DNA of 64,000 nucleotides from Buxus sempervirens (Eukaryota > Streptophyta > Magnoliopsida > Buxales > Buxaceae). Location: the NCBI GenBank assembly GCA_947561395.2, contig OX387188.1, positions 12,364,061 to 12,428,060 on the forward strand. Reading direction: 5' to 3'. A program made the position numbers and the translations under genes. The notes below the pieces were generated by a model that saw only the letters and a list, made by a program, of their open reading frames with translations, ran no database searches and had not been told where the DNA came from. Below are positions 1 to 10,569 of the stretch, in pieces (the first letter of the stretch is position 1; each line of letters starts with the position of its first letter).

Positions 1-49
1 CTGCGGTTACAACTTGAAGTGGAGAGCCATCTTCAAGAACAGCTAAAGG
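1..49 (+). pseudogene. PHR1-like MYB-CC coiled-coil exon fragment
   Basis: Frame 1 reads LRLQLEVESHLQEQLK and then meets GT (position 50), a plausible splice donor. The heptad pattern and the LxLQLEV...LQEQL wording match the coiled-coil (MYB-CC, LHEQLE) segment that follows the MYB domain in PHR1-like phosphate-starvation transcription factors, where it mediates dimer formation. It is cut by the window edge, so the upstream exon is unseen. It lies upstream of a MYB domain on the same strand, which is the wrong order for one gene. It is therefore either the end of a second copy or a rearranged piece. I see no further coiled-coil exon downstream. Confidence 0.55.
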
Positions 50-331
50 TACCTCCAGGGAGAAACACTTGCCGGACTTTCTTCTAGTACTGTTCGAACT
101 CATGCCTTAATTTTTCCCTCTTGATTTTCTTTTTGTCATTTCTCCCATCTCCACCAATGGCACTTTCACATTTCCCTTCTCCGGTTCAGATTCGTTCCCG
201 TTGAGGGTATCAAAATTTTGGATTGAAGTTTTCTTTATTTCCCCTAAAATTATATATATTCCTATGCATTTTATGAAGCTTCTTACAAATTACAAATTTT
301 TTTTATTTTATTTCTTATTCTTGCTTTACAG
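50..331. other. Intron-like spacer between MYB-CC pieces
   Basis: This AT-rich stretch starts with a GT after the coiled-coil exon and ends with a pyrimidine-rich run and AG at 330-331. It fits an intron or joined intron pieces. I see no other gene in it. Confidence 0.35.
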
Positions 332-522
332 GCCAATTTCAATCCAGTCATCCCTTCAACTACACAACCAAGTTTCCATACTCAGCTAGATAAGCAGTGT
401 GAGAGACTTGCTAGAGTTGCTATTTCTGGTAAAACTCTTTCAACTCAACCACGGAAAATATGGACTCAGGAACTTCATAAGCATTTTGTTGAATGTGTAA
501 ACCGTCTCGGAGGTGTTAATTC
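332..522 (+). pseudogene. PHR1-like MYB-CC gene, exon with first half of MYB domain
   Basis: After the AG at 330-331 an open frame reads ANFNPVIPSTTQPSFHTQL, then RKIWTQELHKHFVECVNRLGG. The last part is the first half of the single GARP-type MYB repeat of PHR1-like factors, which normally reads like RMRWTPELHEAFVEAVNSLGG. The family has an intron shortly after LGG, and the second half of the domain is found at 9018. Here the frame passes into LINE-like coding sequence after about 522. The 8.5 kb between the two halves is filled with a LINE and pieces of two other genes. I read it as a broken gene. The assignment to MYB-CC rests on the domain wording alone. Confidence 0.7.
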
Positions 523-1736
523 AATTTCTGTACTTTTTAAGGAAACTACTGGCATTGAATTGGTTCTTGTTTCAGGACTATATGGTCCGAATTGCAATTC
601 TAAATCTGGGGTGATATGGGAGGAGCTGACGGCAACTAGTGGGAATGGTAGGATATCATGGGCCATAGGAGTTGACTTTAATGTCATTAGATTTCATCAA
701 TTTGTATTGGCTGTAGATATCTATCCAATGTGATGAGAGATTTCTTGGCCTTTATAGATCAATATGTATTACTCGATGTTATGCTTACAGGCACTAAGTT
801 TACTTGGTCAAAGAATCAACAATCCCTGGCATTTTTTATGTTGGATCACTTCTTGTTATCCTTGGAATGGTAGGAAAGATTCCTTAAATTTGGAGTTACA
901 GCCTAGCCTTGGCCCTCGAACCCTATCTGATCATTCGCCTATACTTTTATCTTGTGAGAATGAATTAAGGGAAGCATCACCTTTCAGATTTGAGGATGTT
1001 GGTAGAGGATGATTCATTTGTTAATCTAGTAGGGGAATAGTGGAAGGAGCTAGAGTTTCAAGGTTCACATTTGTTTGTTTTTTGTAGAAAACTTTGTGCC
1101 TTGAAAATGAATATTAGAAGTGGGATAGAGAGGTGTTTGAAAGAGTGGATGAGAAGCTAGTAGATTTGCTGGACAGAATAAAAGTGTTGGATCAACTTGA
1201 AGAAGATGAATCATTGCATTTCAATGACTGGGTTGAAAGGTAGAAATTGAGAGTTGACTATAAAAATTCAGTCTATTTGTTGAAGATCAGTTGGAGACAA
1301 TCCCAAGCTTTATGGCTCAAGTTGGGTGCTAAAACATCAGTTTCTTCCACTAATCTGCTTTTAAAGGTTGATGGTAGAATTCTTTTGAGGGAGAGGATAT
1401 CAAGAAGGTCACATCTGATCTCTATTGTGATCTCTTTTATGAGCAGAGGGAGGTGAGACCTTTCTTGGTGGGCTAGATTTTAATACTTTGACCGATGAGG
1501 AAAAAGATATGTTGGAAGGTCTACAATCCGAGGAAGAAGTATTAATGACTTTGGGTTAGTTGGCAGGTGATAATTCACCCATTCTTGATGGATTTAGTAT
1601 AGCATTTTAGAAAAGGTGCTGCAGATATATTCTGGATGATTATATGAGAGCAAACCATGAGCCTTTTTGTTACAAACATCTTGAGATAAGTTTGAGTGCT
1701 ACATTTATTTCTCGTATTTCTAAGAAAGAAGGTGCG
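523..1736 (+). mobile_element. L1-type LINE remnant (endonuclease to start of RT)
   Basis: Conceptual translation in several frames gives a plant L1 pattern. Around 560-690 it reads VLVSGLYGPNC...WAIGVDFNVIR, matching the endonuclease YGPN and GDFN blocks, here with V for the usual G in GDFN. Around 750-950 it reads LLDVMLTGTKFTWS and LSDHSPI, matching the later endonuclease motifs including SDH. Around 1285-1320 it reads SWRQSQALWLKLG, matching SWRQKSRxxWLKEGD. At 1480-1735 it has GGLDFN, PxLDGFSIAF and ISKKEGA, the opening of reverse transcriptase. It stops there, so most of RT is absent. Stop codons and frame changes are frequent and it cannot be active. It lies directly against the MYB-CC exon, probably as an insertion. 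Confidence 0.8.
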
Positions 1737-3326
1737 GCATACTTATTTATACTGGTCGGTCTAAATCAGTTCAGGTTGGTATGGACCAGTACATTTTTGC
1801 CATTTCTTTTAAGATAAAAAAACCTAAGTCTACCAGGAGAGAGACGAAGGAAGAAGGTGAATGGGAGAGAGGGAGAGTCAAGAGGGAGACAGAGAGTGGG
1901 AGAAAGAGATAGGATCAATTTCCTTCTTTATCTTGTTGTTTTCATCTTCTCTTTGTTCCCTCTATCTGTCCTTCTTTCTTCTGTTTCTCCTTTCTTCTGC
2001 ATTTTGTCTACTTCTCTAGGTCTTTGAACTTTATAGACACCACCCTCACCCCCTTTTTTCGCAGGGGGTGGGACTGACTTAAGGACCAATCCAGTACCAA
2101 ATTCAGGTATAAAATTTCCCTCAACTGGATATTCAAATAATCAATTGGAAGATGTTAACATCAATGATCAGAGGTATTGATATCCTATTTTTGATAATTT
2201 ATATACTATATCTTATTTATCTGTTTTAGTTAATTTTCCATTAAATATGCCTTTGCATACATTTTCATGAATTATTACCCGTGCATATGTATCAATCTCA
2301 TTGGATTTCCTTTTCTTTGGTAATGCAATGACATATAGCATTCAGTGTTAGATGGGCTTTAGAAGCATTTATTTGAGACTTAATGAATGTTATTGCTGAA
2401 AGGCTTACTTACGTATTTATTTTGGATTACTCACTCATGTAACTTAGATATATGATATATCTGTATGGTGTATCTATGCAGACTAGTTCCACACATGTTT
2501 AAAAGGAAGTATTTACTTTAATAAAAATAAATTGATAGCTATGTAACATTATATGTATTATGACATCAAGAGAAGTGATCTTACTTTTATGGGTATCAAC
2601 TTCTCATGAGGCCTAATAATTTGACATTACCATGACCCTCTGTAGGCACTTCACCAAAACTAACCTAATTACATTACGGTGTAGTGTAATTATGTACTTT
2701 TGTTTTAGCTTTCAGCAAAAGAAGCAGTTCTCTTTTATTAATGGGGAAAAATTTTCTATGAAAGTTTTCAAAAGCTAATATCTTCTAAACGATAAAACAG
2801 CTTGCAATACAATTGGGTCAATCATAAAACTCTTGTCCAGATCTTTCTTGTGATATCCAATTTATGTTCAACCATTGGTTTACTAATTTAATTGAAGTAT
2901 CTTTGAAATTTACTTTTATAATTGTATAGAGTAATATAAATGGATACCAAGCTTGATCATGTATTTGCCCTCTGCCAATATTTTAATAAATCAGGATCGA
3001 AAAAAATGTCTATTCAATTGATGAATGATATCTAGGATTGCAAACAGTCTGAATGTCACAGTGATTGGGTTGCATGTGCCATCTGCCAATATTTAATAAA
3101 TCAATGTCTATTCAACTGATGAACCATATCCTGGTTTGGAAACAGTCCAAATGTCACAGTGATTAGGTGTCCTTACCATTCATTCAAGGCCTGCCCATTG
3201 AAAGGCCAGTAATGCCATGGTCAAGGATTATAAGTCCAGTTAAAGAAGACTTGCATATGAATTTATAAACTACATATATGTTAGTTAATGTTCTTAAAGG
3301 ATGCAATGATTTTTATTTTTATGCAG
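1737..3326. other. Unassigned non-coding stretch
   Basis: There is a purine-rich then pyrimidine-rich segment at 1835-2060, a possible splice acceptor at about 2063, and a short open stretch to about 2172 whose translation (TNPVPNSGIKFPS) I cannot assign. From 2180 on it is AT-rich and intron-like. An imperfect tandem duplication lies at 2966-3171. It probably includes introns of the RRM gene whose exons follow. Confidence 0.4.
2966..3171. repeat. Imperfect tandem duplication, about 105 bp x 2
   Basis: Two adjacent units both carry a CTGCCAATATTT(T)AATAAATCA block, then TGTCTATTCAA(T/C)TGATGAA, then CAAATGTCACAGTGATT or a close variant. The first unit is about 2966-3070 and the second about 3077-3171. 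Several substitutions and a small gap separate them, so the duplication is not recent. Confidence 0.75.
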
Positions 3327-3732
3327 GTATACGACATATGGACCTGAATACGTCTACCCACAGGTCAAAGTTCCAAGTCATTAACATCATTGGAAATTCA
3401 ATTTTTGTGAGGGATAGATTGTGCATGAAGATATTGGATTAGTATCACAGATCTGGCTCTCTAACACTTTCCTGTGTTTTCATCTATTTCTCAGGGTGTA
3501 TACAGTCCTTATTTGGGTCAGCAATACTTTCAGATATATGGGGTTCCAGGAACAGTTAACCCAGCTGTTTATCCATACGGGCAGTTGGGTCAGACTCTTC
3601 CTGGCGGTCATGGATATGCGGCTGTTCAGGGTTATGCATTGCCAGGTCATCATGTTGTGCAATTTAGCGGGCCCAATGTGAATGGAGTAACCACAGCAAC
3701 CATTTCCACAATTCCAGCGCCCTATCCAACAG
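3327..3732 (+). pseudogene. RRM RNA-binding protein (ARP1/RBM24-like), two exons of the C-terminal region
   Basis: Exon one (3327-3363) follows an AG and ends at a GT, and reads YTTYGPEYVYPQ. Exon two (3495-3732) reads GVYSPYLGQQYFQIYGVPGT, then NPAVYPYGQLGQ, GGHGYAAVQGYALPGH and ending PYPTG. This Tyr/Gly/Pro/Gln-rich tail is typical of plant single-RRM proteins of the ARP1 / RBM24-38 type, whose RRM lies N-terminal to it. No RRM exon is present in the window. Exon two ends at GC rather than GT, which could be a GC-AG intron or decay. The final exon lies at 8684, displaced by the eIF2B insertion. Both visible exons are open, so the fragment may be young or was under constraint until recently. 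Confidence 0.75.
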
Positions 3733-4611
3733 GCAAAAACATTTTCTTTGGAACCTTTTTTTTTTTAAATTGATATAATTTCTTTTAGAATATGGGGTGA
3801 AAAACATCAAATCTTGACCAAGTCCAATACAGTGACAAAAAGGAAGCATGTTCTCGTCCATTGGAGACCCAATATAGACATTCAATGGATTCATAATTTT
3901 TACAATTGGATGTCTGCATTCATTAGGAGTGGAGTCAGGAATTTTTGTTGGGTTGGTAAATATTTAAAGCAAAGTCAAACGTTTTATATAACAGAGGCAA
4001 GATTCAGCTTTTTATGTATTTTTTGGCATGCATGTACCACTTGATTTATCACTTATTTTGACCCAAAGATGATCTGTATGTAGGATTTGATTGATTGATC
4101 ATTCTTTTTATCAGAACATGAGTTTTGGCTTTGCTATATAAAGTGTTGCTTTTTCAACATCAGCTCCCTCTGTGTGTCTGTGGTAAGCTGACATGATGAA
4201 CTCACTTGTAGCGTGTGTATTTTCATGTGGTCCCACATCTCATTTTAATGTTGAAGTCCAAACAATTTTATTGCATGGCAAAGAAACCTCCCATGAGTGT
4301 AAACTGCTGTCCATATCTAAGTACTGACCTCTTTCACATGCTTAAGTTTAAAGTCCAAACAGATATATTAATAGTGAAAAAGCTTCCTCAAATCTAGCCT
4401 CTCTTAGAAAACTAACAAACTTATTATTATTATTATTATTATTATTATTTTGAAGGGATGCTGCTATATCTCTGTTATATGTATATGTAATTATACATCA
4501 AAAGATTAAAAAAGTAATAATAAAAATAAAAGTATGAATGTGGCTTTATTTGGGTTGAAGTGTAGTCATAATTGCCTATCTAAAGTGTCATTTCTTAGTT
4601 TCTAAAATTTT
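3733..4611 (+). other. Intron of the RRM gene, left part
   Basis: AT-rich sequence between the second visible RRM exon and the left copy of the 103-bp direct repeat. It holds a (TTA)n run at 4421-4450. I see no gene. Together with 8604-8683 it would make a normal intron of about 1.06 kb if the insertion were absent. Confidence 0.6.
4421..4450. repeat. (TTA)n microsatellite
   Basis: About ten TTA units in the RRM intron. Confidence 0.95.
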
Positions 4612-4714
4612 TTTGTGCTTCGTGTTTCAGAATTGTTGGTACTTTTGATATATATGTGCATATTCATATGGTTGTATTAATATATGATAAAAATGATGAA
4701 AGTAAGAAAGGTTA
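4612..4714. repeat. 103-bp direct repeat, left copy
   Basis: Starts TTTGTGCTTCGTGTTT and ends AGTAAGAAAGGTTA. It matches 8501-8603 over the whole length, with a single difference that I can see (TTTCAG against TTTTAG). The two copies bracket the eIF2B delta piece. It behaves like a very long target-site duplication. Confidence 0.95.
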
Positions 4715-5988
4715 TTGTCAGTGAAAACTAAAATTGGAACATTCGGCCCAAAAATATTATTGCCTTAGATTGATGCTGAATACCTATAGGAAATATCAAC
4801 ATAGCTGAAACACATTCAAGTGTCTTAGGGTTGCCTTTCAGCTTAATAGTCACAATCAATTTTAGGCGTTGCCTCTACACTGGATTAGCAGCAGTGGTGA
4901 AGTTTGTATCGCGACATTGTTTAATTCCTAGTTGTTTGGAATGACTCAGGTCATTTTGTGTTCTAAAGCTGAATTGTGTTGTCTCTGCTAGTTTTATTCA
5001 TTGTCTGTATGGTTAATTAATGTATAGAGGAGGCCATTATGGGTATGAATGATTTCTTGCATTGGTCCTATTTATATCTGTTAGTGTACTGAAACAAACT
5101 TCATAGGTAAAGTGGTGAATGAAACTGACCTGTGATAGTTTGTCATCAAAAGATATGAAATAAGTAGATGGCAGCATCAGTCCACATTATGTCTCGGTGA
5201 TTGCATGCCTCCTGGCAATATGCTAAAACAAACTACCTGATTAAAGTGGTGTACGGAAAATACCCCTTTGATATTCCCATTAATAGAAAGGAAATACATA
5301 GATGGATTCTAAAAATCATTATAAGTTGCTGGTTAAAAGATATGCTGGAAATAGCCTTGATAGTCGCTTGTATCCTAATGATGGGCTAATATTGGCAATT
5401 GCAAGCTGAGATCTGTAATGGATGATCTGGATTCCAAAGAATTAATGAAAGGCTAATTTATGTAAGATATCACATAGCATTGAAATAGTCTTAATTTTCA
5501 AAATGGTTTCTGCAGCTTGCAACCTGAAAGACAAATTATTACTAAGCAAAAAATAAATGTAATTCTCAAAATTCACTAACACACATGAGCAATTATTCTC
5601 TGTTAGTTATTGCAATGACCCAGAGTCTAGAATATGTACTTTTAACTGACTTCAAATATTAGACTTACTTGCTTCTCATGTTATGTGGCATCTGTAGAGA
5701 AGCTTATCACTATATGGTCCTTGAATTGTGCGCTTGCTACTCCCAATATTCAACATGCTAATTGTTCAAAGCAGTTCCATCTCTTTTGATGCATTTATCA
5801 GAAGTAATTTGTAGATGAATTTGCTTATCTATTTCGAAAGTAATTTGCTAATAATGATATGTTTGAACCATATTCCATGTTGTCTTCTGAAATTTAGGAA
5901 TCCATATGGGTGTATTTTCTTTGACTTCTATTATTTTTCCAAATGAAGTACAGCATTTTATGATAAATGGGGAAACAAAAACTTGCAG
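4715..5988 (+). other. Left part of the inserted block, probably eIF2B intron
   Basis: AT-rich, no coding similarity recognised. It lies inside the 103-bp repeats and ends with a splice acceptor (AG at 5987-5988) in front of the first recognisable eIF2B delta exon. It most likely travelled with that exon as intron DNA. Confidence 0.45.
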
Positions 5989-8500
5989 AAAATGTTGAAG
6001 GATCATTGGTGAAAGTGCAAAAGAAAAGGTTGCAAGCTCAAGGCCAATGAAAGAAAAAACATCAAAAGCTGAAAGGCGTGCCCTTCAAGAGTCACAGAGA
6101 GCTGCAAAAGCTGCTGCAAAATGCATATTTTCCACCTGTTTTTTTTTGTAAATAGTAAAATAAGTTCTACACTTTTTTTTGGCATTCTTGGCCTTTAATG
6201 ACATATCTGCTTTTATATTTGTTTTTCTTTCTTTTCAAAAAGTCCGGGGATGCTTCTAAGAGCCATATCACCATTTGAACTATTTATATCTTTGTTCTTT
6301 TATGTTTTGTTAGCTCTGATTTATGTATATTTGCATGCTATTTCTTTACAGAATATTCTATAACGTCTATCTTTTATATTGGGATGAAAGTCATATTGCC
6401 ATGCTTAAACATGTAAGATTTTTCATCTAGGCAAAAGTTTCAATACTTTTTCTTTTCCAGGTCATTCTATAATTCTGATTTCTGAATAATTACGGCCTTT
6501 CCATGCAAAATCTATATTAAGGTCCCAGCTTGGCTTTGGAAGTTCCATAACATTCAAACACCATGAAAAGACAAGGATTTAAATAAGGGAAACAGAGTGG
6601 AATAGTAAGATGAAGAAATAATCTGTTCTTTACATGCAGTATAGCATGGGTGTGTGGAACTCCTGGGGATTCATCCTATTATAGATTAGGTATGAAAATC
6701 CCATCAGTTGTATTATAAACTTGCAAAGCATGTGTGATTAGTTGGTAATTGTAACCAAAATAAATTTGTAAAAACCAAGCCTACTGGGTCCATGGTTCTC
6801 AAATGAGTTTTAAAAGTACGGCTTAGAATGGGTTTGAGAGATTGACGGGGTGTTTGGTTCCATTTGGGGACTTTTTCTCAAATGAGTTTTAAAAAATACA
6901 CCACAAAGAGGAATTGGATGAGGACACCTAGGTCCCAAGAAAACTGCCTTTAACAACTTTGTTTTATTGTTATTGATGCTAGCATGAAAACATCAGATGC
7001 TGCTTCTTTTGAAGAGCTTTTGTGGGATTGATGCAACCCTTTTGTTGAAATGATTTCATAGGATCTAGTTCAACTCATCATCTCTATTTATCAAATAATT
7101 TCTAGTTCAAGTGTCGTAATGGTTGCTTAGTCCACCTTAATCTTTCAATCATGGTTTTTATGTTATCAAGTACCTCCTCTAATACCTAAATGCAAATTGT
7201 AGTTTGCAATTTGTTTATTGTGATCTCTTAATATAATCCTTTTTATTACCAATAAAAAAAAATTTTGTTTATTGTGATCTTTGATGTAATATGTGGTTGC
7301 CGTTTATTATTATTGTTATATACTAACACTAACCACTGTTTGATAGATTTCCATGTGCTCGATTTATTATCATTGTGTGTCCTAATCTTTTTATGATGGA
7401 TGATGTAGCTGAAGCAAGTAAGGCGGTTGGTGCTACTCCCTCTGGGGGTGCAACTTCAGTGAATGCCAAGCCGGCTAAAGCTGTGAAGCTAGCTTCGCAA
7501 AAGAAAGATAGTGCTCCTGCTACAAGTTGTGTTGCACCTTCTGAAAAAGGAGGTGATCAATTACCAGAAAAGGAAAGGAAAAAAGGTGTCCCTCAGCCAC
7601 GCATGCAATTTGATGATAAGTCCCGGGTTGAAAAGGCTAAAAAGCGGGCAGTAAAACAAACTGAAGCTAAAAATAGAGTTGAATTGTTTAGGCATTTGCC
7701 TCAATATGAACGTAGAACTCAGCTTCCTGACCTCGAGTCAAGGTTTTTACACCTTTATCCAGTATGCTGTTTACAAGATACTTGTTCCAGAACTTGGTCA
7801 ACTGTTGACACTCCAACTGGGGTCTGTATATAACCATAATATCAAAGCCAGTAAATTGAACTGAGTGGTTAGTCCCCTAGAGATTATCTTTTCTTCTTTA
7901 CTTTTTCTCTCACCTTAAAAGTACCCTATTTACTGTTATATTTCCAGTTCATGCCATGATATCAGAATATCTATATTTATTGAAAAAAAAAACAAATATT
8001 AGATGTACTGGTGGTTTTATTACCTTATGTTGAGATTGTTATTTTGTTAGATTCTGGAAATATACTAACCAGCTGCCTGTCTCAGGTTGGATTACAATAT
8101 TTGGCAGGAGATGTAACTGGTGGTAATGCTCGTTGTATTGCAATGCTTCAAGCGTTCCAAGAGGCAATTAAAGACTATTCCACACCACCAGAAAAAACTC
8201 TAATTAGAGATTTGACTTCAAAAATCAGTAGCTATGTTTCATTTCTGATTGAATGTAGGCCTCTTTCTATCAGCATGGGGAATGCAATCAGGTTTTTGAA
8301 AAGCCATATTGCAAAGTTACCTTTAACTCTTTCGGAATCTGAAGCAAAAGCAACTCTTCGATCAGATATCGATCGTTTTATAAATGAGAAGATAATTCTT
8401 GCAGACAAGGTGATAGTAAGGCATGCTGTAACAAAGATTAGGGATGGGGATGTTCTTGCAGACAAGGTGATAGTAAGGCATGATAGTAAGGTGATAGAAT
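5989..8500 (+). pseudogene. eIF2B delta subunit fragment (three exon pieces with introns)
   Basis: eIF2B is the nucleotide-exchange factor for eIF2; delta is one of its regulatory subunits. Three pieces are visible. 5989-6121 reads ESAKEKVASSRPMKEKTSKA then ERRALQESQRAAKAAAK. 7396-7779 reads QPRMQFDDKSRVEKAKKRA and RVELFRHLPQYERR...LPDLES. 8084-8480 reads VGLQYLAGDVTGGNARCIAM, DYSTPPEKTLIRDLTSKISS and ESEAKATLRSDIDRFINEKI. The last is the start of the conserved eIF2B alpha/beta/delta fold. The copy stops at VTKIRDGDVL, so the C-terminal catalytic-complex half is missing, as is the N-terminus. There is a stop near the start of the first piece and a frame change near 7745. Retained introns exclude a processed copy. 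The end is scrambled by a 28-bp duplication. Confidence 0.85.
8398..8482. repeat. 28-bp duplication at the eIF2B break end
   Basis: CTTGCAGACAAGGTGATAGT...GGCATG occurs at 8398-8425 and again at 8455-8482, followed by a partial third piece (GATAGTAAGGTGATAG). The second copy is directly fused to the right 103-bp repeat. This is the kind of local re-copying seen at repaired breaks. Confidence 0.9.
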
Positions 8501-8603
8501 TTTGTGCTTCGTGTTTTAGAATTGTTGGTACTTTTGATATATATGTGCATATTCATATGGTTGTATTAATATATGATAAAAATGATGAAAGTAAGAAAGG
8601 TTA
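8501..8603. repeat. 103-bp direct repeat, right copy
   Basis: Partner of 4612-4714. It restores the RRM intron on the right of the inserted eIF2B block. Confidence 0.95.
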
Positions 8604-8683
8604 GACTAAGATTTCCTTGTTAATTGTTTCAATATAGTAAATATCCAGTTCCAAGTAAGGCAAGTTAATTAGTTTTATCCGGT

Positions 8684-8779
8684 ATGGCAGCAGCAGGTCC
8701 AGCACAGCCACAATTTATAGTTCCTGCTCATTCTCCTCAGTTTACACAGGGTAGCGGTTCTGACCAAACGGCAGGTTGA
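8684..8779 (+). pseudogene. RRM protein (ARP1/RBM24-like), last exon
   Basis: The frame reads AAAGPAQPQFIVPAHSPQF, then TQGSGSDQTAG and a stop at 8777-8779. This is the expected C-terminus of the protein whose earlier exons lie at 3327-3732. It is 4.9 kb away only because of the inserted eIF2B block. An acceptor may lie within 8680-8695. The reading frame is open. The 3' untranslated region probably runs into 8780-8900. Confidence 0.7.
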
Positions 8780-9017
8780 GGGGTAGATTGAGATGAGTCA
8801 TATCTTGAGGTATAATACTGTTCAATGTACAAAATTTGCCCAACCTGACAATAGTTATGATTGAAGATTGTCATTGTTATTTTATTTGCAGGTCTCCTTA
8901 GATTGCAGCAGGACTAAGAGCAGCAGTACTGCTAATAGTAAGTAATCTTTGTATAGCTCTCACAACATAGCTGAGCATTTCTAAGTTCTGATAATCTTGT
9001 TCATTGCTCGAATTCAG
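8780..9017 (+). other. Spacer, probable RRM 3' UTR then MYB-CC intron
   Basis: AT-rich. Splice-like AG/GT pairs occur near 8892-8940. No protein similarity recognised. It ends with AATTCAG in front of the MYB-CC exon. Confidence 0.35.
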
Positions 9018-9288
9018 GGGCAACTCCAAAGAGTATTCTAAAGCTTATGGACACTGAAGGATTGACCATCTTTCATGTTAAACGCCATTTGCAGGTATTT
9101 ATGGCATATTAAACAACCTCCGATACCGTCTAACTATGAATCTTGGTCTTCCTTTAGTTTAATGAGACAATAATGGAACCTGTTCATGTGATTTGTAGAC
9201 ACATCGATTAGCTATGCATAGAGCAGAGCAGGATTCGAAGAATGTAAATTCATACCACTTAGTCGATTATGATGGTTCGAACGAGTGA
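9018..9288 (+). pseudogene. PHR1-like MYB-CC gene, second half of MYB domain (two exons)
   Basis: Exon 9018-9094 reads ATPKSILKLMDTEGLTIFHV then KRHLQ and ends at a GT. It matches the recognition-helix half of PHR1-like MYB domains (ATPKxILKLMxxEGLTIxHVKSHLQ). The next exon begins at 9199 after an AG and reads THRLAMHRAEQDSK, running to a stop at 9286-9288. In the family SHLQ is followed by KYR; here the serine of SHLQ is R and KYR is replaced by THR. No coiled coil follows. It pairs with the first-half exon at 332-522, and together they look like one colinear but interrupted pseudogene. Confidence 0.75.
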
Positions 9289-9507
9289 ATTGCACTTTAT
9301 TAGTATTTTGCTTAGCCGCTTAAACTCTCAGAAATCCAGCCTCTGGAAATATGTAGTAGTCTACCGCTGGGTTTACTTCAGAAAGTGGAGTGTTGATCCC
9401 AATCACAAACTCTTCTTGGGTGAGAGTCTCCATGCAAACTTTTTAATGTTTCTGTAATGATGTTCTAACTTTTGGAACAAGGATGCTTCTCGGGTATGTT
9501 TGATAAG

Positions 9508-9620
9508 TGTGTTCCACTTATATTAAAGGGTAAGTTTTATAAGGCAGCAATTAGACCAGCCGTGTTGAATGCATTCAGGATAAAATGGAAGAGAGTAAGT
9601 TGAGGTGGTTTGAACATATA
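9508..9620 (+). mobile_element. RTE-type LINE scrap (C-terminal RT region)
   Basis: Reads VPLILKGKFYKAAIRPAVLN, then after a shortened middle a block like ESKLRWFEHI. This is the wording of the C-terminal part of a common plant RTE-clade LINE (LKGKFYRTxxRPAMLYG...ENRLRWFGHV). About 50 residues between the two blocks are missing and the rest of the element is absent. Confidence 0.65.
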
Positions 9621-9657
9621 AATAGTGTATTTAGCTTTGATTGATTAACTAAACAAG

Positions 9658-9679
9658 ATAATCATCATCATCATCATCA
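9658..9679. repeat. (ATC)n microsatellite
   Basis: About seven ATC/TCA units. Confidence 0.9.
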
Positions 9680-9749
9680 AAAAGCCCACCAAAGGGGGTT
9701 CAGTGACACTAATATTGCAAATAGGTACAACACCATTGTAGTTTATTGC

Positions 9750-9934
9750 AGGTTATTTGATTTTAGGACCTATTTGGGCGTGGTCACCCCTTCCATTTTA
9801 GGGGAAGTGCTGTTGAAATTTAGGTTCATCTTTATTGATTCCAGGTTATTTGATTTTAGGACCTATTTGGGCGTGGTCACCCCTTCCATTTTAGGGGAGG
9901 TACTGCCGAAATTTAGGTTTATCTTTATTGATTG
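9750..9934. repeat. 93-bp tandem duplication
   Basis: Two adjacent near-identical units, each starting GGTTATTTGATTTTAGGACC and ending CTTTATTGATT, at about 9750-9840 and 9843-9934. Only a handful of differences, so it is fairly recent. Confidence 0.95.
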
Positions 9935-10200
9935 AGACTTAGAATTTTATTATTAAGAAATAGCTGGCATTTTTAATGTATTTTGGGCTATTTATTATTA
10001 TTAATTTATTTCCTTAGGGATTTTAAAATAAATCTAACTTGAAATTAATTAATCACTTTTAATTTAGTGTATAGGAAAACTCAATTTGAGTAATTGCAAA
10101 TGTTTGTTATAATTGAAAGTTTCATGTATGTCTTTTATACTGTTTATTTGTCATATAACATTCATGTTAAACTTATCAATTTTTTTATTTTTATTTTTTG

Positions 10201-10305
10201 CAGGAAGCAGGATGAATCAACTTGTGCATTATTGGAAGGCGCACCAGCAAGCGACGACTATAGCTGAAGAGCTATTGAATTTTTTTATTTTAATTACATG
10301 TATTT
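10201..10305 (+). pseudogene. Possible CACTA transposase tail fragment
   Basis: After an AG, a short open stretch reads SRMNQLVHYWKAHQQATTIA then EELL. It faintly resembles the region of plant Ptta/En/Spm transposase proteins where a YWKSxEA-like block precedes the C-terminus. It lies just inside a clear CACTA 3' terminus, which is where such an exon would be expected. The similarity is short and weak, so it could be chance. Confidence 0.2.
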
Positions 10306-10569
10306 GACACAATTATTAAATATTTTAATGACCATATCTTTTTAAATTAATTATTAGAGTGTACGTATGTTTTATGGGAATATAATGTATTAGCACTTTT
10401 ATTAATTGTTAAGGTTTTATTTATGTTAATTTGATCTTTCTTGTGGCAATTGAAAAGATTTGGCTGTAATTATAAGATGTTTCTACACGTGTATATATAT
10501 AGGTTAAGGACAAATTTACAGGTTAAAAAAATTTGGAATACAGGAAGGGCATCCAAATGTTTGGGCTTT

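Larger units (their letters stand above)
9289..10112. other. Spacer with LINE scrap and a 93-bp tandem duplication
   Basis: Besides the separately listed RTE-LINE scrap, the TCA run and the 93-bp duplication, I see no gene here. It is AT-rich. Confidence 0.5.

Noticed and set aside
8362-8556. Minus-strand open frame across the eIF2B end
   Set aside because: Shadow of the + strand exon and the duplicated 28-bp segment.
9269-9457. A 62-residue open frame after the MYB-CC exon
   Set aside because: No similarity to MYB-CC C-termini or other families recognised; treated as spacer.
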